From NCBI RefSeq assembly GCF_037325665.1, contig NC_090248.1:14921256-14985255 (forward strand): a stretch of 64,000 nt of DNA, written 5' to 3'. Numbering within the stretch: position 1 is the stretch's first letter; every line of letters begins with the position of its first letter. Origin of the DNA: Littorina saxatilis (taxonomy: Eukaryota; Mollusca; Gastropoda; Littorinimorpha; Littorinidae). Made by a program: the position numbers and the translations under genes. Under the pieces are notes generated by a model, which was not told the DNA's origin, searched no databases, and was given only the letters and a program-made list of their open reading frames with translations. Below are positions 22,760 to 33,619 of the stretch, one piece after another.

Positions 22760-23907
22760 ACTTCCATCATCCTTTAAAAAGTCATTAAAAAGTTTTAAAG
22801 AATGTGTTAAAAACCACTTAATGTCTGAGTAGTTTAACGCCTTTTGATTTACCACACTTAGTATTACGTCAAAGATATGCTGTGCATTGTATATTCTGAA
22901 CATATTTTTGTTGTACTATTGCTATATGTTCGATTGCTACCAGCTTGTATTTATGATTACCTGCATAGTATGCATTTGATTTTATGAATAACCACATATG
23001 TATGCTCTTCATGCCTCATCTTCATCATCATCATCGTCATCATCATCGTCATCTTTATTATCACGTGCTGAAGTTTTCCGACCTCCTTTTGTTGGCTTTT
23101 TAACTTTTAATTTTTTAATTATTTAATTGTGTGTCTATGCGTCCCATGGACAGATTGTAAGAAAAGGCGTAGCCTTAAATCTTAATCCTTGTTAAATAAA
23201 GTTCAACTCAATTCAATTCTCTCTCTCTTACACACATCCCCTTTGTAATATTTTGATAAGAGTGTGATCATTAGAATAACCACGGGCAAAGGTGGGATTG
23301 AAAAAGCACCTCTTTTCTTATGCCATTACACTTGATAATAAAGAATTATCTTTTCTTACTTCATCTCTCTCATTCTCTCTCTCTCTCTCTCTCTTTCTTC
23401 CTTCCTCTCCCACTCACTCCCCTGTTCTTTCTATCTCATGCATCTGAAGCATATCCTTTTATTAAGCAGGAACATGTGTGGACCTAATTACTGTGCACAG
23501 AGTTGATGCCAGACATTTTCAAGTGATTGAACTTTTTTTACCATCAAAAACACTGCATTCAGCTTCAATATATTGTCTGTACAAAGCAGGAAGCAAAGGG
23601 ATTTCAGCCCACTCAGTTGCAGAATAGAGAAAACACACTATGACTCAGACTTGATTTTAGTTGTGAATAATAAAGCTTTATACATCCTTGTTTCGATTCA
23701 TTTTCTTTGCAGATTGCCGTCCGCTATGACATCCTTTTAGTGCAGGAAATCAAAGACGCAGATCAGAAGGCTATGCTGAAACTGCAAGATAGGATCTGGT
23801 CGTAAGGATACTTAAAATACCTTTTACTGTACTTGTTGGAGTGAATTTAATATGTTTTGATACAAAATACAAATGAGGAAGTGATATCTATATATATATA
23901 CGACTTG

Positions 23908-23938
<31 letters not shown>

Positions 23939-24529
23939 GTGTGTATGTGTGTGTGCGCGATGCACGGCCAAAGTTCTCGATGGATCTGCTTCAAATTTGG
24001 TGGGCATATTCAGGTACACCCGGGACAGGACACAACCTGGTCGATATTTCAACACGTGCTCTCAGCGCGCAGCGCTGAACCGATTTTGGTTCCACCTCAG
24101 CTACCCGGGCCCCCATACCGACACACCAAAGCCAAAGTTCTCGGTGGATCTTTTTCAAATTTGGACACCGTATTCAGCTACACCCCGGACACAATATCAT
24201 CGATGAGATATTTCAACACGTGCTCTCAGCGCACAGCGCTGAACCGATTTTGGTTTTTCTGTTCATTTCACCATTCCCAGTAACTCTTCCTTATCTTCTC
24301 CATGTTTTCAGCGTTTGCCTCCCTTCCTTCGTATGGTGCACTATAGTATGAGGGGGCATCTTCGGATATTCCCGGCGTTCTGTTACTATTTTTAGAAGGT
24401 CACCGCAGTGTCCAGAATGTAAATTGGACCCGTAAATTATCCTCACTGTAAAAGTGCAAAGGTCGAATCAATTTATAGCCACGCGAAAAATACACTGTCA
24501 TCTATCTCTCTATATATATACGGCTTCTC

Positions 24530-24562
<33 letters not shown>

Positions 24563-25167
24563 CTCTCTATGTGGGCAACACCTGTGGATTGTTCAGTTCT
24601 GTTTGTGATGTGGTCTGGCGGCTTTTGTGTAGTTGTACCACTGTACATAAAGGGAAAGTTTGTGTGCGTGCCTGTATGTGTTCTTAATCTAAGACAAATG
24701 TCGCCAATGTTTTTACAGAGTGACGTTAAATAAACGATTTTATCATCATGTAGTTGTATGTACTGGCCTTCCTTTGAGAAGCCATAACAGTTCAAAAGGG
24801 CTTAGAGATAAGCTCTAAATTGCTCAATCCTGTTTGAGTGGAGTTCGCCTCCAAAGGTGATTAACACAGTTACATTCGTCGACAAGGATGGGACTCGATA
24901 TGGTCAGGAATGGTATTATGGCCACTGAATCATTTTCGTGCTGTTCCCATTCCACGAATCTGGGAGGGACCTAAGCTTGGCGGGTCCATTGTTCGGACCC
25001 GGCAAAGCCGGCGTACGGCTCTAAGTACTTCTTCCGGGTAGCCGTCTACCCGGCGAAGCGGGTATTCATCTAGTATATATATATATGAGGTTAATTCTGC
25101 ATCAAATCACTATACATTTCTTGTCTGGTGTGATGGAAGATTCAAGAACATTTTTTTATTTTACTTA

Positions 25168-25236
<69 letters not shown>

Positions 25237-26693
25237 TGTGTGTCCCTCTCTCTCTCTCAAATACACACACACATGCTCACTCACATATAAGATAGTGACA
25301 TTTATGTGTCAGTGTTGTTGTTTTTAATTGGAAATGATAAAGTTTTAAATGTTTCAGTGACCATGGCATTAAAATGAACTTGATAACAAGCGACAGACTG
25401 GGCCGTACAAAGTATAAAGAACAATATGCGTTTCTGTACAGGTACGTTTTATTGGTAGTGATTTTTGCATGCAAAAATGTATTTTGAGAAAAGCAGTTGT
25501 GTATAAATATTATGTGTATGTGACTGTCTGTTTGTCTTGTCTTGACTGTCTTTTTTTTTTAATGTGCTACAGTACTCCCCGGTTAACGTCACTACCGTTT
25601 AAGGTCACACCTCTGATAACATCAGTCAGGGTGTTGGTCCCGACCTAAAGCCTTCTTTGTATGACTAAGAAAACCTCGCTTAGCGTGACCTCGGATACGG
25701 GAACACCTCTTTTTAGGTGACCCCCGTTCTGGTCTCTAAATGCAGAAGACTACCGCTTAAGATCAAGCGAAACTGAAACGGAAAAAAATCTCCCAATTTT
25801 GCGGCCTTGACAGAGGTTTTTTTTCTACATATGACGTCAAAAGAGAAGTGACGCACAAATGTAAACCTCATCAGATTATTTGGCCCGATTATTTTACCCC
25901 AAAGAGGATGAGGATGAGGAAATCTTTCGCAAATAAAACTTGGAAAATAGTTCCCGCCAAAAAAGTCGCTGAACCAATCAAAATTGCCAACGAAAACCAC
26001 TTTGACAGAGTGAGACCCGTGGATGATGACAGATGTAACTGCAGTGTGCCCGCTCCCCTTCTGCAGAGGTGCATGAGGCTAGAATTGACCTCATGTTGTA
26101 ATGAATGCCATAAGCGATATTTGAGTAGTGCCAAAATAAAAGACATTGTTGGGGCGGGGATGTAGCTCAGTCGGTAGCGCGCTGGATTTGTATCCAGTTG
26201 GCCGCTGTCAGCGTGAGTTCGTCCCCACTTTCGGCGAGAGATTTATTTCTCAGAGTCAACTTTGTGTGCAGACTCTCCTCGGTGTCCGAACACCCCCGTG
26301 TGTACACGCAAGCACAAGACCAAGTGCGCACGAAAAAATCCTGTAATCCATGTCAGAGTTCGGTGGGTTATAGAAACACGAAAATACCCAGCATGCTTCC
26401 TCCGAAAACGGCGTATGGCTGCCTAAATGGCGGGGTAAAAAACGATCATACACGTCAAATTCCACTCGTGCAAAAAAACACGAGTGTACGTGGGAGTTTC
26501 AGCCCACGAACGCAGAAGAAGAAGAAGAAGAAAGACATTGTTGAAGATTTGAGATATTTGGTAGCTCTCTCTCTCTCTTTCGTTCCCGCTCTCTCTCTTC
26601 TCTCATGGTCTCTGTTTCTGTCTGGTCTGTCTGTCTCTCTCTCACTCTCCCACCCCTCTCCTCTCTCTCTTTCTCTCTATCTTTGCCCCTCTG

Positions 26694-26738
<45 letters not shown>

Positions 26739-26899
26739 TTCAATTTCCTCCCCCCCCCCCCCCCCTACTCTCTCTCTCTCTCGATCTCCTTCTTTTTAAC
26801 TCTATGTCTCTCTCTCCGTCTGCTCTCTTTATCTCTGTCTGTCATGATCAGTTTGTCTGTGTCTCTCCTCTCTTTCTATGTCTGTCTGTCTTACCTCAC

Positions 26900-26949
<50 letters not shown>

Positions 26950-29900
26950 ATGCAGCTGATGGTCTCTGTGTCAGTGTCAGTATGTATGTCAGTGTGTGTC
27001 TCTCTCTGGATCTGCCCATTATTACGTCATTGACTTTATGAGGCCTCAAACTAAACTCTGATCTCCTCGGATAAGATCAATTTTTATATTTAGTCAAGTT
27101 TTGACTAAATATTTTAACATCGAGGGGGAATCGAAACGAGGGTCGTGGTGTATGTGCGTGTGTGCGTGTGTGCGTGTGTGTGTGTAGAGCGATTCAGACT
27201 AAACTACTGGACCGATCTTTATGAAATTTGACATGAGAGTTTCTGGGTATGAAATCCCCATACGTTTTTTTCATTTTTTTGATAAATGTCTTTGATGACG
27301 TCATATCCGGCTTTTCGTGAAAGTTGAGGCGGCACTGTCACGCCCTCATTTTTCAACCAAATTGGTTGAAATTTTGGTCAAGTAATCTTCGACGAAGCCC
27401 GGGGTTCGGTATTGTATTTCAGCTTGGTGGCTTAAAAATTAATTAATGACTTTGGTCATTAAAAATCTGAAAATTGTAAAAAAAAATAAAAATTTATAAA
27501 ACGATCCAAATTTACGTTTATCTTATTCTCCATCATTTGCTGATTCCAAAAACATATAAATATGTTATATTCGGATTAAAAACAAGCTCTGAAAATTAAA
27601 TATATAAAAATTATTATCAAAATTAAATTGTCCAAATCAATTTAAAAACACTTTCATCTTATTCCTTGTCGGTTCCTGATTCCAAAAACATATAGATATG
27701 ATATGTTTGGATTAACGCTCAGAAAGTTAAAACAAAGAGAGGTACAGAAAAGCGTGCTATCCTTCTTAGCGCAACTACTACCCCGCTCTTCTTGTCAATT
27801 TCACTGCCTTTGCCATGAGCGGTGGACTGACGATGCTACGAGTATACGGTCTTGCTGAAAAATGGCATTGCGTTCACTTTCATTCTGTGAGTTCGACAGC
27901 TACTTGACTAAATATTGTATTTTCGCCTTACGCGACTTGTTTCTACTGAAATTGATCTTATCCGAGGATTGGTTAACGTGTCCCTCGGATAAGATCACGA
28001 TTTTTTTTGGTCCCAAGGGGGGTCACCTTATCCGAGGAGTACTGTAGCCTGTTTGTCCATCTGTTAATGCATCCATCTGTCTGTTTACAGTATATATTAT
28101 ATATATATATATATATATTGTCTGTCATAAAAAGGACAGGTCACATTGCAAACATGTACAGTCCAATGTACAGTTGCACCTGTTGTTTACTTACATACAT
28201 GATGCTTCTGTAGTCAGCCAAGTCATTATGACCAAGAGAATCTTTCTTTATTTATACAGTGGAACCCTGATTTAAGACTTCCTCCCTGTTCAGACCTTGC
28301 TTATTCCGATTATTTTTGGTTCAAAACGTCTATGAATTTGCCCTTATCTGTAAGATTCACTCATTAAGACCTGGCTTTTGTCATATTTTTGTCAGTCTTA
28401 AAAGTGGGGTTCGTCTGTAACATGGTGTTGAATTTCAGGGAGGACCGAGGGATTTCAGTGTTGGATTCTTATCACTTTGATGATGGGGATGAGTCCAGCG
28501 GTGATGACTCGTTTGAGAGGGAGCCTTTTATCGTCAGGTTTCAGGCCTCCAACTGTGGTCAGTGTATTTGTTCTTTCTTCAGTTTGGCAAAGCAAGCAGT
28601 TATTTTGTTGGGGATATGTTTGTAGGAGTGGAGTCAAGTTGATGGTTCATACACGCTTTCATCAAAGAATATTAATGTAATAAAACTCATCAGAACAAGT
28701 CCCATATTAATAAAGGTCTGTTAAACTAATTAGCCACTGTTCGTTTGTTTGTGTGCTTGAACAAAGGCCTATCTGCAAGAAGAGAGTGATATATGCCTGT
28801 TACAGCTATGCTTCTTCCAAAATATTTGTAATAACCTGTTGCAGATTACGTGTGTGTGTTTTTCTTTCAAAACATAGTATGTAAAATGCTACTTACAGAT
28901 GGGGTTTTTTTTTACAAACAATTTGTAGTAATTATACCTGTTAGAGGCCTGCTGTTTTCCTGACACAGTTTGTCATATGCCTCTCTTACTCTAAACAAAA
29001 GCATTGTGGTTTGTCTGACTTTCAGAAGTGACAGACTTCACGTTAGTGGCCATGCATGCAAGCACTACAGGTACTGTGAAAGAACTGACCGATCTCTCAG
29101 AAGTAGTCCTTGACATTCAGCAGACCTGGAAGACGCTTGACATCATGATTCTCGGGGATTTGAATGCTGATTGTAAATATGTACCCAAAAAGGCATGGCC
29201 AGGCATTGGTCTTCGTCAAGACACTGAGTTCTGGTGGCCGATCGATGATAATGTTGACACCACTGTGAGACAAAGTACTGACTGCGCATATGACAGGTTT
29301 GTTCATAAGAATATGTTCTCATATATAAAACTTGTTTCTCTGTGTGTGTGCCTGTGCGTTGATGATGACAAAAGGCTTCAAAACCGCTGCACTGATTTGG
29401 ATGGAATACTCTCAGATTATACAACTATACTTAAAAATGGTTTCTTCCCTACAAATCTACTGAAAACAGTGCATCGCATCAGGTGTGCCCTTCTTTCAAC
29501 ACTTCTGGTTGGTAAAAACTGTCACTCTTAATGAAGGGGGAGGCCAGAGAGGGGGTAGAGGGGAGTAGAATAAATTTAGTAGTATGAAAAGCTGTCTGTG
29601 GACCAAGTGGATGCAGGGTGTGACAAAAAAGAGGAGATCTAGCTTATGTGTGTGTGTGTTTAAGAAATCAGAGTGTCTGTCACATATGGTTGCCTTCCCT
29701 TTCAAAGTCTTCCAAATGCATGCTCCAAGAAGAGGTAATCTTGCAATACTAAATATAAAACAATTGAAAAAACACAACAGAGACCAGTCATTAGTTTTTT
29801 CTTTACCAATACTTTGTCAGTTTTGCCCAACTTCTTCACAGTGATTGCCAAAGGAATTACTCTAAATAATTAGATGTCATTAGCAGTTAAAATGCTTTAG

Positions 29901-31021
29901 CATGAAAAGAGGATATGATTTGTGTCTCACGTCAGTTAACTGTACGTACTGTGTTCTATATTATCTCTGTTCACATTGGCAAGTCCAACTGCACAGATTT
30001 GATTTGTTTATCGATTGAAATTATAACTTTATTTATTATATTAATTGCATCATTGAACGCTGAAGAAGAAGAAATTATATTGATTGAAATATTGATTATT
30101 GAATGTACCAAACCTGGTTACTGTTCTCTTTTTGTTTTAAATGTTTTCTTGATTTGTTTATCAGGTTTGTCGTGTTGGGTGGGGACCTGCAAGAAGCAGT
30201 AGTGCCTGGCACTGCAAAACCATTCAACTTCCAAGCAAAGTATCACATGACGGAGGCTGAGGTAAGAATTAACGCCGTTGTTTTTATTTTAAATTTTTTT
30301 TTAATTGGCCAGAATTTGTGCGACCTCTATCCTCTGAATGTCAGAGAAGTGTAGTTTTCCTTGTAAAGTCTACAAAATCGAGTTTTAAAATTGTTGATAT
30401 GTTTGGAACGGTCACACACAAAATTCTAGGGTTAGGAGAAAAAAATTAGGGTTGGTCAGGGAATCAGAAACATTGACTTTTTTGGGGGGCCTTGTGAATA
30501 TGGTGTCTACATTCAATGGGATTGCATTTCTGCTTTGAAGCTTGAAGAATTAGTAAATCAATTTGTTCATTCAAATTGAAAATCCTAATTATAACTGAAA
30601 TTTTCATAACAGATTCAAGAATGATTGCATTGTGTTCTGTATCATTTCCTGAAATCAGAATGTGATCATAATAATTATCAGAAAATGGGTCCTATGATTG
30701 CATCCTTCGCAGAGACCAGCTGGACCGGTCTTTGGCTCATCTAGTCTCCATCGATGATGATTGATCCTGGTTTTCAGTGTTTATCTAATTGTTTCATATT
30801 TTGTTTACTTGTTTTTAACTGTACAGGCCCTGAAAGTAAGTGATCACTACCCCATAGAACTGGAGCTGCAAGAAAGATATGAGAGAGAAAGCACCCCTGC
30901 AAACAATGGGGATGAAGCCAGCCGTGCCAGCGGACACACCGGGATTCTGGAAACACTGCGACATATATTTCAAGGAATTTTAGGATCATTCTCCAGGCAA
31001 AAGCCTGGATCAGAGCTGTGA
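22552..31021 (+). CDS. DNASE1: Secreted deoxyribonuclease I-like endonuclease
   Basis: Seven exons: 22552-22695, 23713-23801, 25358-25441, 28439-28557, 29026-29296, 30165-30261 and 30827-31021, all GT-AG with phases closing to 332 aa (bovine DNase I is 282 with signal). The product would cut double-stranded DNA, using Ca2+/Mg2+, outside the cell or in the secretory or lysosomal space. Residues 1-21 form a hydrophobic signal peptide, then LKLGAFNVKTFG. The catalytic and metal set is complete: N28, E60 (LVQE), E99 (YKEQY), H156 (AMHAS), D190/N192 (GDLNADC), D235 (CAYDR), D274/H275 (SDHYP). C195 and C232 match the essential disulfide; the small second disulfide of vertebrate DNase I is absent (D123/S126 in DESSGDDSF). 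About 50 extra residues follow the nuclease fold, ending in a possible amphipathic helix (GILETLRHIFQGILGSF). Poly(A) signal AATAAA at 31495. Confidence 0.93.
22755..23218 (+). mobile_element. LINE 3' end in DNase intron 1
   Basis: SLPSSFKKSLKSFKECVKNH is the typical last stretch of a CR1/L2/Jockey ORF2, then a stop, a 3' UTR and the end GTTAAATAAAGTTCAACTC with a short CAATT tail. It is preceded by a (TC)n run at 22721-22755. Severely 5'-truncated. Confidence 0.6.
23887..24508 (+). mobile_element. Helitron-like element, 5' part with internal duplication
   Basis: It begins TCTATATATATATACGACTT followed by a (TCTG)n run, the same kind of 5' tip as the element at 24509. A unit of about 150 bp (from CCAAAGTTCTCGRTGGATC to CAGCGCTGAACCGATTTTGG) occurs twice in tandem (about 23968-24103 and 24131-24254). 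No CTAG-hairpin 3' end of its own is seen before the second element begins. Confidence 0.5.
24509..25073 (+). mobile_element. Non-autonomous Helitron
   Basis: The 5' end is TCTATATATATACGGCTTC. The 3' end has the hairpin TACCCG-GCGAAG-CGGGTA (25047-25064), then TTCAT and the terminal CTAG (25070-25073) followed by T, which matches Helitron hallmarks (5' TC, 3' hairpin plus CTRR, insertion in A|T). An adjacent second hairpin, GGGTAG-CCGT-CTACCC, overlaps it. No Rep/helicase gene. Lies in DNase intron 2. Confidence 0.7.
25169..25236. repeat. (TG)n microsatellite
   Basis: Near-perfect TG array 95-122 bases upstream of DNase exon 3, at the distal edge of its 3' splice region. Confidence 0.9.
26139..26543 (+). 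mobile_element. Full-length tRNA-headed SINE with 13-bp target duplication
   Basis: The body (26152-26530) lies between direct repeats AAAGACATTGTTG (26139-26151 and 26531-26543). The head is tRNA-like: A box TAGCTCAGTCGGTAGCGC, anticodon stem-loop CTGGATTTGTATCCAG (TGT if read as a tRNA), B-box-like GAGTTCGTCCCC. A central core and an (GAA)n tail follow. The core is shared with the SINE at 54627. Confidence 0.85.
26560..26948. repeat. (TC)n microsatellite tract
   Basis: Nearly continuous polypyrimidine with perfect TC blocks at 26697-26735 and 26905-26948, and a C-run at about 26751-26764. Confidence 0.9.
27086..27942 (+). mobile_element. Hairpin-tip family of about 850 bp, copy B (most complete)
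   Basis: It starts with the perfect palindrome ATTTAGTCAAGTTTTGACTAAAT-like tip (27088-27110), then ATCGAGGGGGAATCGAAACG, a TG run, GTAGAGCGATTCAGACTAAA, a long A+T-rich body, and ends CTTGACTAAATATT near CGCCTTACGCGACTTGT. No ORF. TTGACTAAATATT occurs near both ends in the same orientation. The short hairpin, internal microsatellite and lack of TIRs recall Helentron-derived elements, but the class is uncertain. Confidence 0.75.
28257..28417. mobile_element. Pogo-like MITE adjoining DNase exon 4
   Basis: CAGTGGAACCCTGATTTAAG on the left, mirrored by CTTAAAAGTGGGGTTCGTCTG on the right, between TA dinucleotides. It ends 21 bases before the exon 4 start at 28439, so the branch-point region of that intron is probably MITE-derived. 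Related copy at 31237. Confidence 0.6.
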
Positions 31022-31236
31022 TACTTTGTTCAGTCAGGGATAACTGTTAACTGTTATTTTGGAATTTGTAATTTTATTTTTGCAATGTTTTGCGTTATTT
31101 GTTGGTGTTAATAGTTTGATGGTGACCTAAGGCAGCACTGTTTTTGTGTATATTGATCTGTTGTTTGAACATATTTCTTGAGGTGGCATCTGTCTATATA
31201 AAACAGTCCTTTGCACAAATCTAATCTTTTGTGTTA

Positions 31237-31432
31237 CAGTGGAACCCCCCTTTTAAGACCCCCCACCCCCCCCCCCCCCCCCAATTTAAGGCTCCCTCCT
31301 TTTTAAAACCATGTTTTATCAGACTTTCTGTTCATAACCTCTATAAAAAATAATTACCCCCATTATAAGACTTTCTTCTTTTTAATACCCAATTTTCTCA
31401 GATTTTTAAGGGGGGGGGGGGGGGGTCCACTG
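31237..31432. mobile_element. Pogo-like MITE in DNase 3' UTR
   Basis: CAGTGGAACCCCCCTTTTAA at the left, the complement TTTTTAAGGGGG...GTCCACTG at the right. It lies between the DNase stop (31021) and the AATAAA at 31495, so it would be transcribed within the 3' UTR. Confidence 0.65.
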
Positions 31433-31494
31433 TGTCTGTTGTTAGAACATATATTTTTTATCTGATATCTGTGTCACATTCCATCCTTTGTACA

Positions 31495-31500
31495 AATAAA
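31495..31500 (+). terminator. Poly(A) signal of the DNase I-like gene
   Basis: AATAAA 474 bases after the stop codon, the first canonical hexamer on this strand after the coding end that I noticed. GT-rich sequence follows. Confidence 0.5.
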
Positions 31501-31885
31501 TCTGTTGGTATTTAGCAAATTATACACTTTTCCCTTTTTGGAATATTTACGTCAGGAAAGATTTTAACTGAGGCTGCTATCCTTGAGAAAAGCAGCATGA
31601 TCAGGCTTGCACTGCCTGTTTCTTGTTCTGTATGTGTTGCAATGATTATTGCATAGATATCTAATTGAGTGTGCATGTATTGATGTTTAAAAGCCAGACA
31701 AACATAACAATAATCAAACAGCTTATTTTCTCTTTCAAAGTATCATGCGTAGTGGTTGCATTAAAAACATTTACTTTATTCATTCTTTGTGAGCAGATAT
31801 CAAAACTATTGTTGTTGATTTTGGATCTTGAATTAATATATTGCAGGGAACTTTTTGTTTGTTTGTTTTACTATGACAGCATACC

Positions 31886-32180
31886 TGCCCAGGCACAGTG
31901 CACAGTCCATATCGTGAGAACTCACCCTCTCAGGTCTGACCAGACTTTACATGGGATAAGACAATCCCTCCACAAAGATGAACAGCCTGGATAATGGAAA
32001 TTTTTGAGGAACTAATTTTGTAAAATCAATTCATCAAAAAATGTGAACTCACGGTTGCCAAGGTGTCAAATTTGGGTATTTTTCCATGTGGAGGGCTGGT
32101 CTTCTCCCATGTAAAAGCCTGGCCAGATCTGAGATAGTGAGCCAAACTATTTTCACGAGGAGAGGTGTGCCTTGAACACT
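31886..32180. mobile_element. MITE with long imperfect inverted arms
   Basis: The left arm (CCCAGGCACAGTGCACAG to CTTTACATGGGATAAGAC) is the inverted match of the right arm (GTCTTCTCCCATGTAAAAGC to GAGGTGTGCCTTGAAC). A lone arm of the same family lies at about 57530-57615, and a piece at 10740. Confidence 0.6.
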
Positions 32181-32187
32181 CAAGTGA

Positions 32188-32917
32188 CAGGGCTGGATCT
32201 GGGGGCCCCCCCGCGGGTTAGGGGGAAGAATTTACCCGATGCTCCCCAGTAAGAGGCGACTAACAGATTCTGCTTCTTCTTTTACCCTTGTTAAAGTGTT
32301 TCTTGTATAGAATAGTCAATTTTTGTAAAGATTTTAGTCAAGCAGTATGTAAGAAATGTTAAGTCCTTTGTACTGGAAATTTGCATTCTCCCAGTAAGGT
32401 AATATATTGTACTACGTTGCAAGCCCCTGGAGCAAATTTTTAATTAGTGCTTTTGTGAACAAGAAACAATTGACAAGTGGCTCTATCCCATCTCCCCCCT
32501 TTCCCCGTCGCGATATAACCTTCGTGATTGAAAACGACGTTAAACACCAAATAAAGAAAGAAAGGATTGGGGGGGGGGGGGGTTCCTGAAACCCCCCACC
32601 CCCCCCTGGCCATCCGATGTACCTCTCAGAGAAAAGAAAAACAACTGTGGACTTTTTAAGCTCTTCCCCCAACTCCCTTAGTTTATTTGGTCTTCTAAAA
32701 CTATTTCAAATTATGAAAATGTGTAATTTTGATTCCCAGTTGCAAGGAAAGACCAAAAAATGACCTCACTAATGCAACATTTTCTCAGGTTCTGGGAGGC
32801 TTTGCCCCCCAGACCCCCCAGCGGGCTGTTGCCCCTGCACCCCACTGGGGCCTCAGTGGCCCCTGCCTCAGTTGGACCCCCCCCCCCTCCCCCTCAAACG
32901 AACTTGGTCCGGCCCTT
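32188..32917. mobile_element. hAT-like MITE split by a SINE
   Basis: The left tip CAGGGCTGGATC pairs with GGTCCGGCCCTT on the right. The interior has C/G-runs and has been split by the SINE at 32204-32564. No protein. Confidence 0.45.
32204..32564 (+). mobile_element. CCGCGG-headed SINE, copy 3
   Basis: CCCGCGGGTTAGGGGGAAG to GACGTTAAACACCAAATAAA with an (AAAG)n tail. Flanked by imperfect direct repeats GGATCTGGGG and GGATTGGGGG, consistent with retroposition into the hAT-like MITE. Confidence 0.75.
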
Positions 32918-33375
32918 AGTGGCCCAAACAGGAACATGGTGTGTGACCATGTTCAGTCACCCACCATATTTCTTTACTGATATAGGCTTGTTGAACATGC
33001 TGATTTACTATATGCAAGAAAGATGTTCCTGACATCAGGGAACTATTCTTAATTAGGTACAAATAAAAGAAAAAAATATTTTGAGTATTTTCCTTTTCTT
33101 TTTTTCTTAGTGAAATGTATATTTCAATGGTTTTGTGTGGTCTAATGGATGCAAAATCATGATAATTTAATAGTTTGTTGTCAGAGAGAGAGAGAGTGAT
33201 TGATCTTTCATACTAAAAAATACAGATTTCAGGCAGATACCTCTTGCAACTTTTCCTCGCTAAAACTATGGGGCAGTTTGTGCAAAGAACACGCACATGC
33301 ACAAACACACACACATTACATGTAGCAAAAAACAACAAACACACTCACGCGCGCATGTATGTACGCATGCACAGA

Positions 33376-33408
<33 letters not shown>

Positions 33409-33441
33409 CAGATGCCTAACAGGCAAACCTAATATATGTTA

Positions 33442-33619
33442 CAGTGGTACGTGTGATGAAAGGACACCCTTGGGACCAGCTAAAAGTGTCCCTACATTGC
33501 AGGTGGCCTGTCATGACAGGTATATTTTGGTAGAGATAATAGACGAAGGGACTCCAGGATGTGTCCTTTTAAGGGAGGTGTCCTCTCATCGGAGAGGCCA
33601 CACATCGCTGGTACCACTG
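33442..33619. mobile_element. Pogo-like MITE with TA target duplication
   Basis: CAGTGGTACGTGTGATGAAA on the left and the complement of TCGCTGGTACCACTG on the right, each next to TA. The repeated words AAAGGACACC and GAGAGGCCAC mark the arms. Decayed relatives at about 38503-38590 and 36725-36815 in TMEM209 introns. Confidence 0.7.

Larger units (their letters stand above)
25570..28044. mobile_element. Pogo/Tigger-like element containing nested insertions
   Basis: The tips are inverted: CAGTACTCCCCGGTTAACGT on the left and the complement of CTTATCCGAGGAGTACTG on the right, flanked by TA. The element itself would be short; most of its length is a nested SINE (26152-26530), TC arrays (26560-26948) and a hairpin-tip element (27086-27942). 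No transposase was recognised. It fills most of DNase intron 3. Confidence 0.6.

Noticed and set aside
26152-26230. tRNA gene with TGT anticodon
   Set aside because: The tRNA-like part is the head of a retroposed SINE with target duplications; the acceptor stem does not close properly.
29496-29844. Open frames between DNase exons 5 and 6
   Set aside because: No splice support and no similarity to the DNase fold; ordinary intron.
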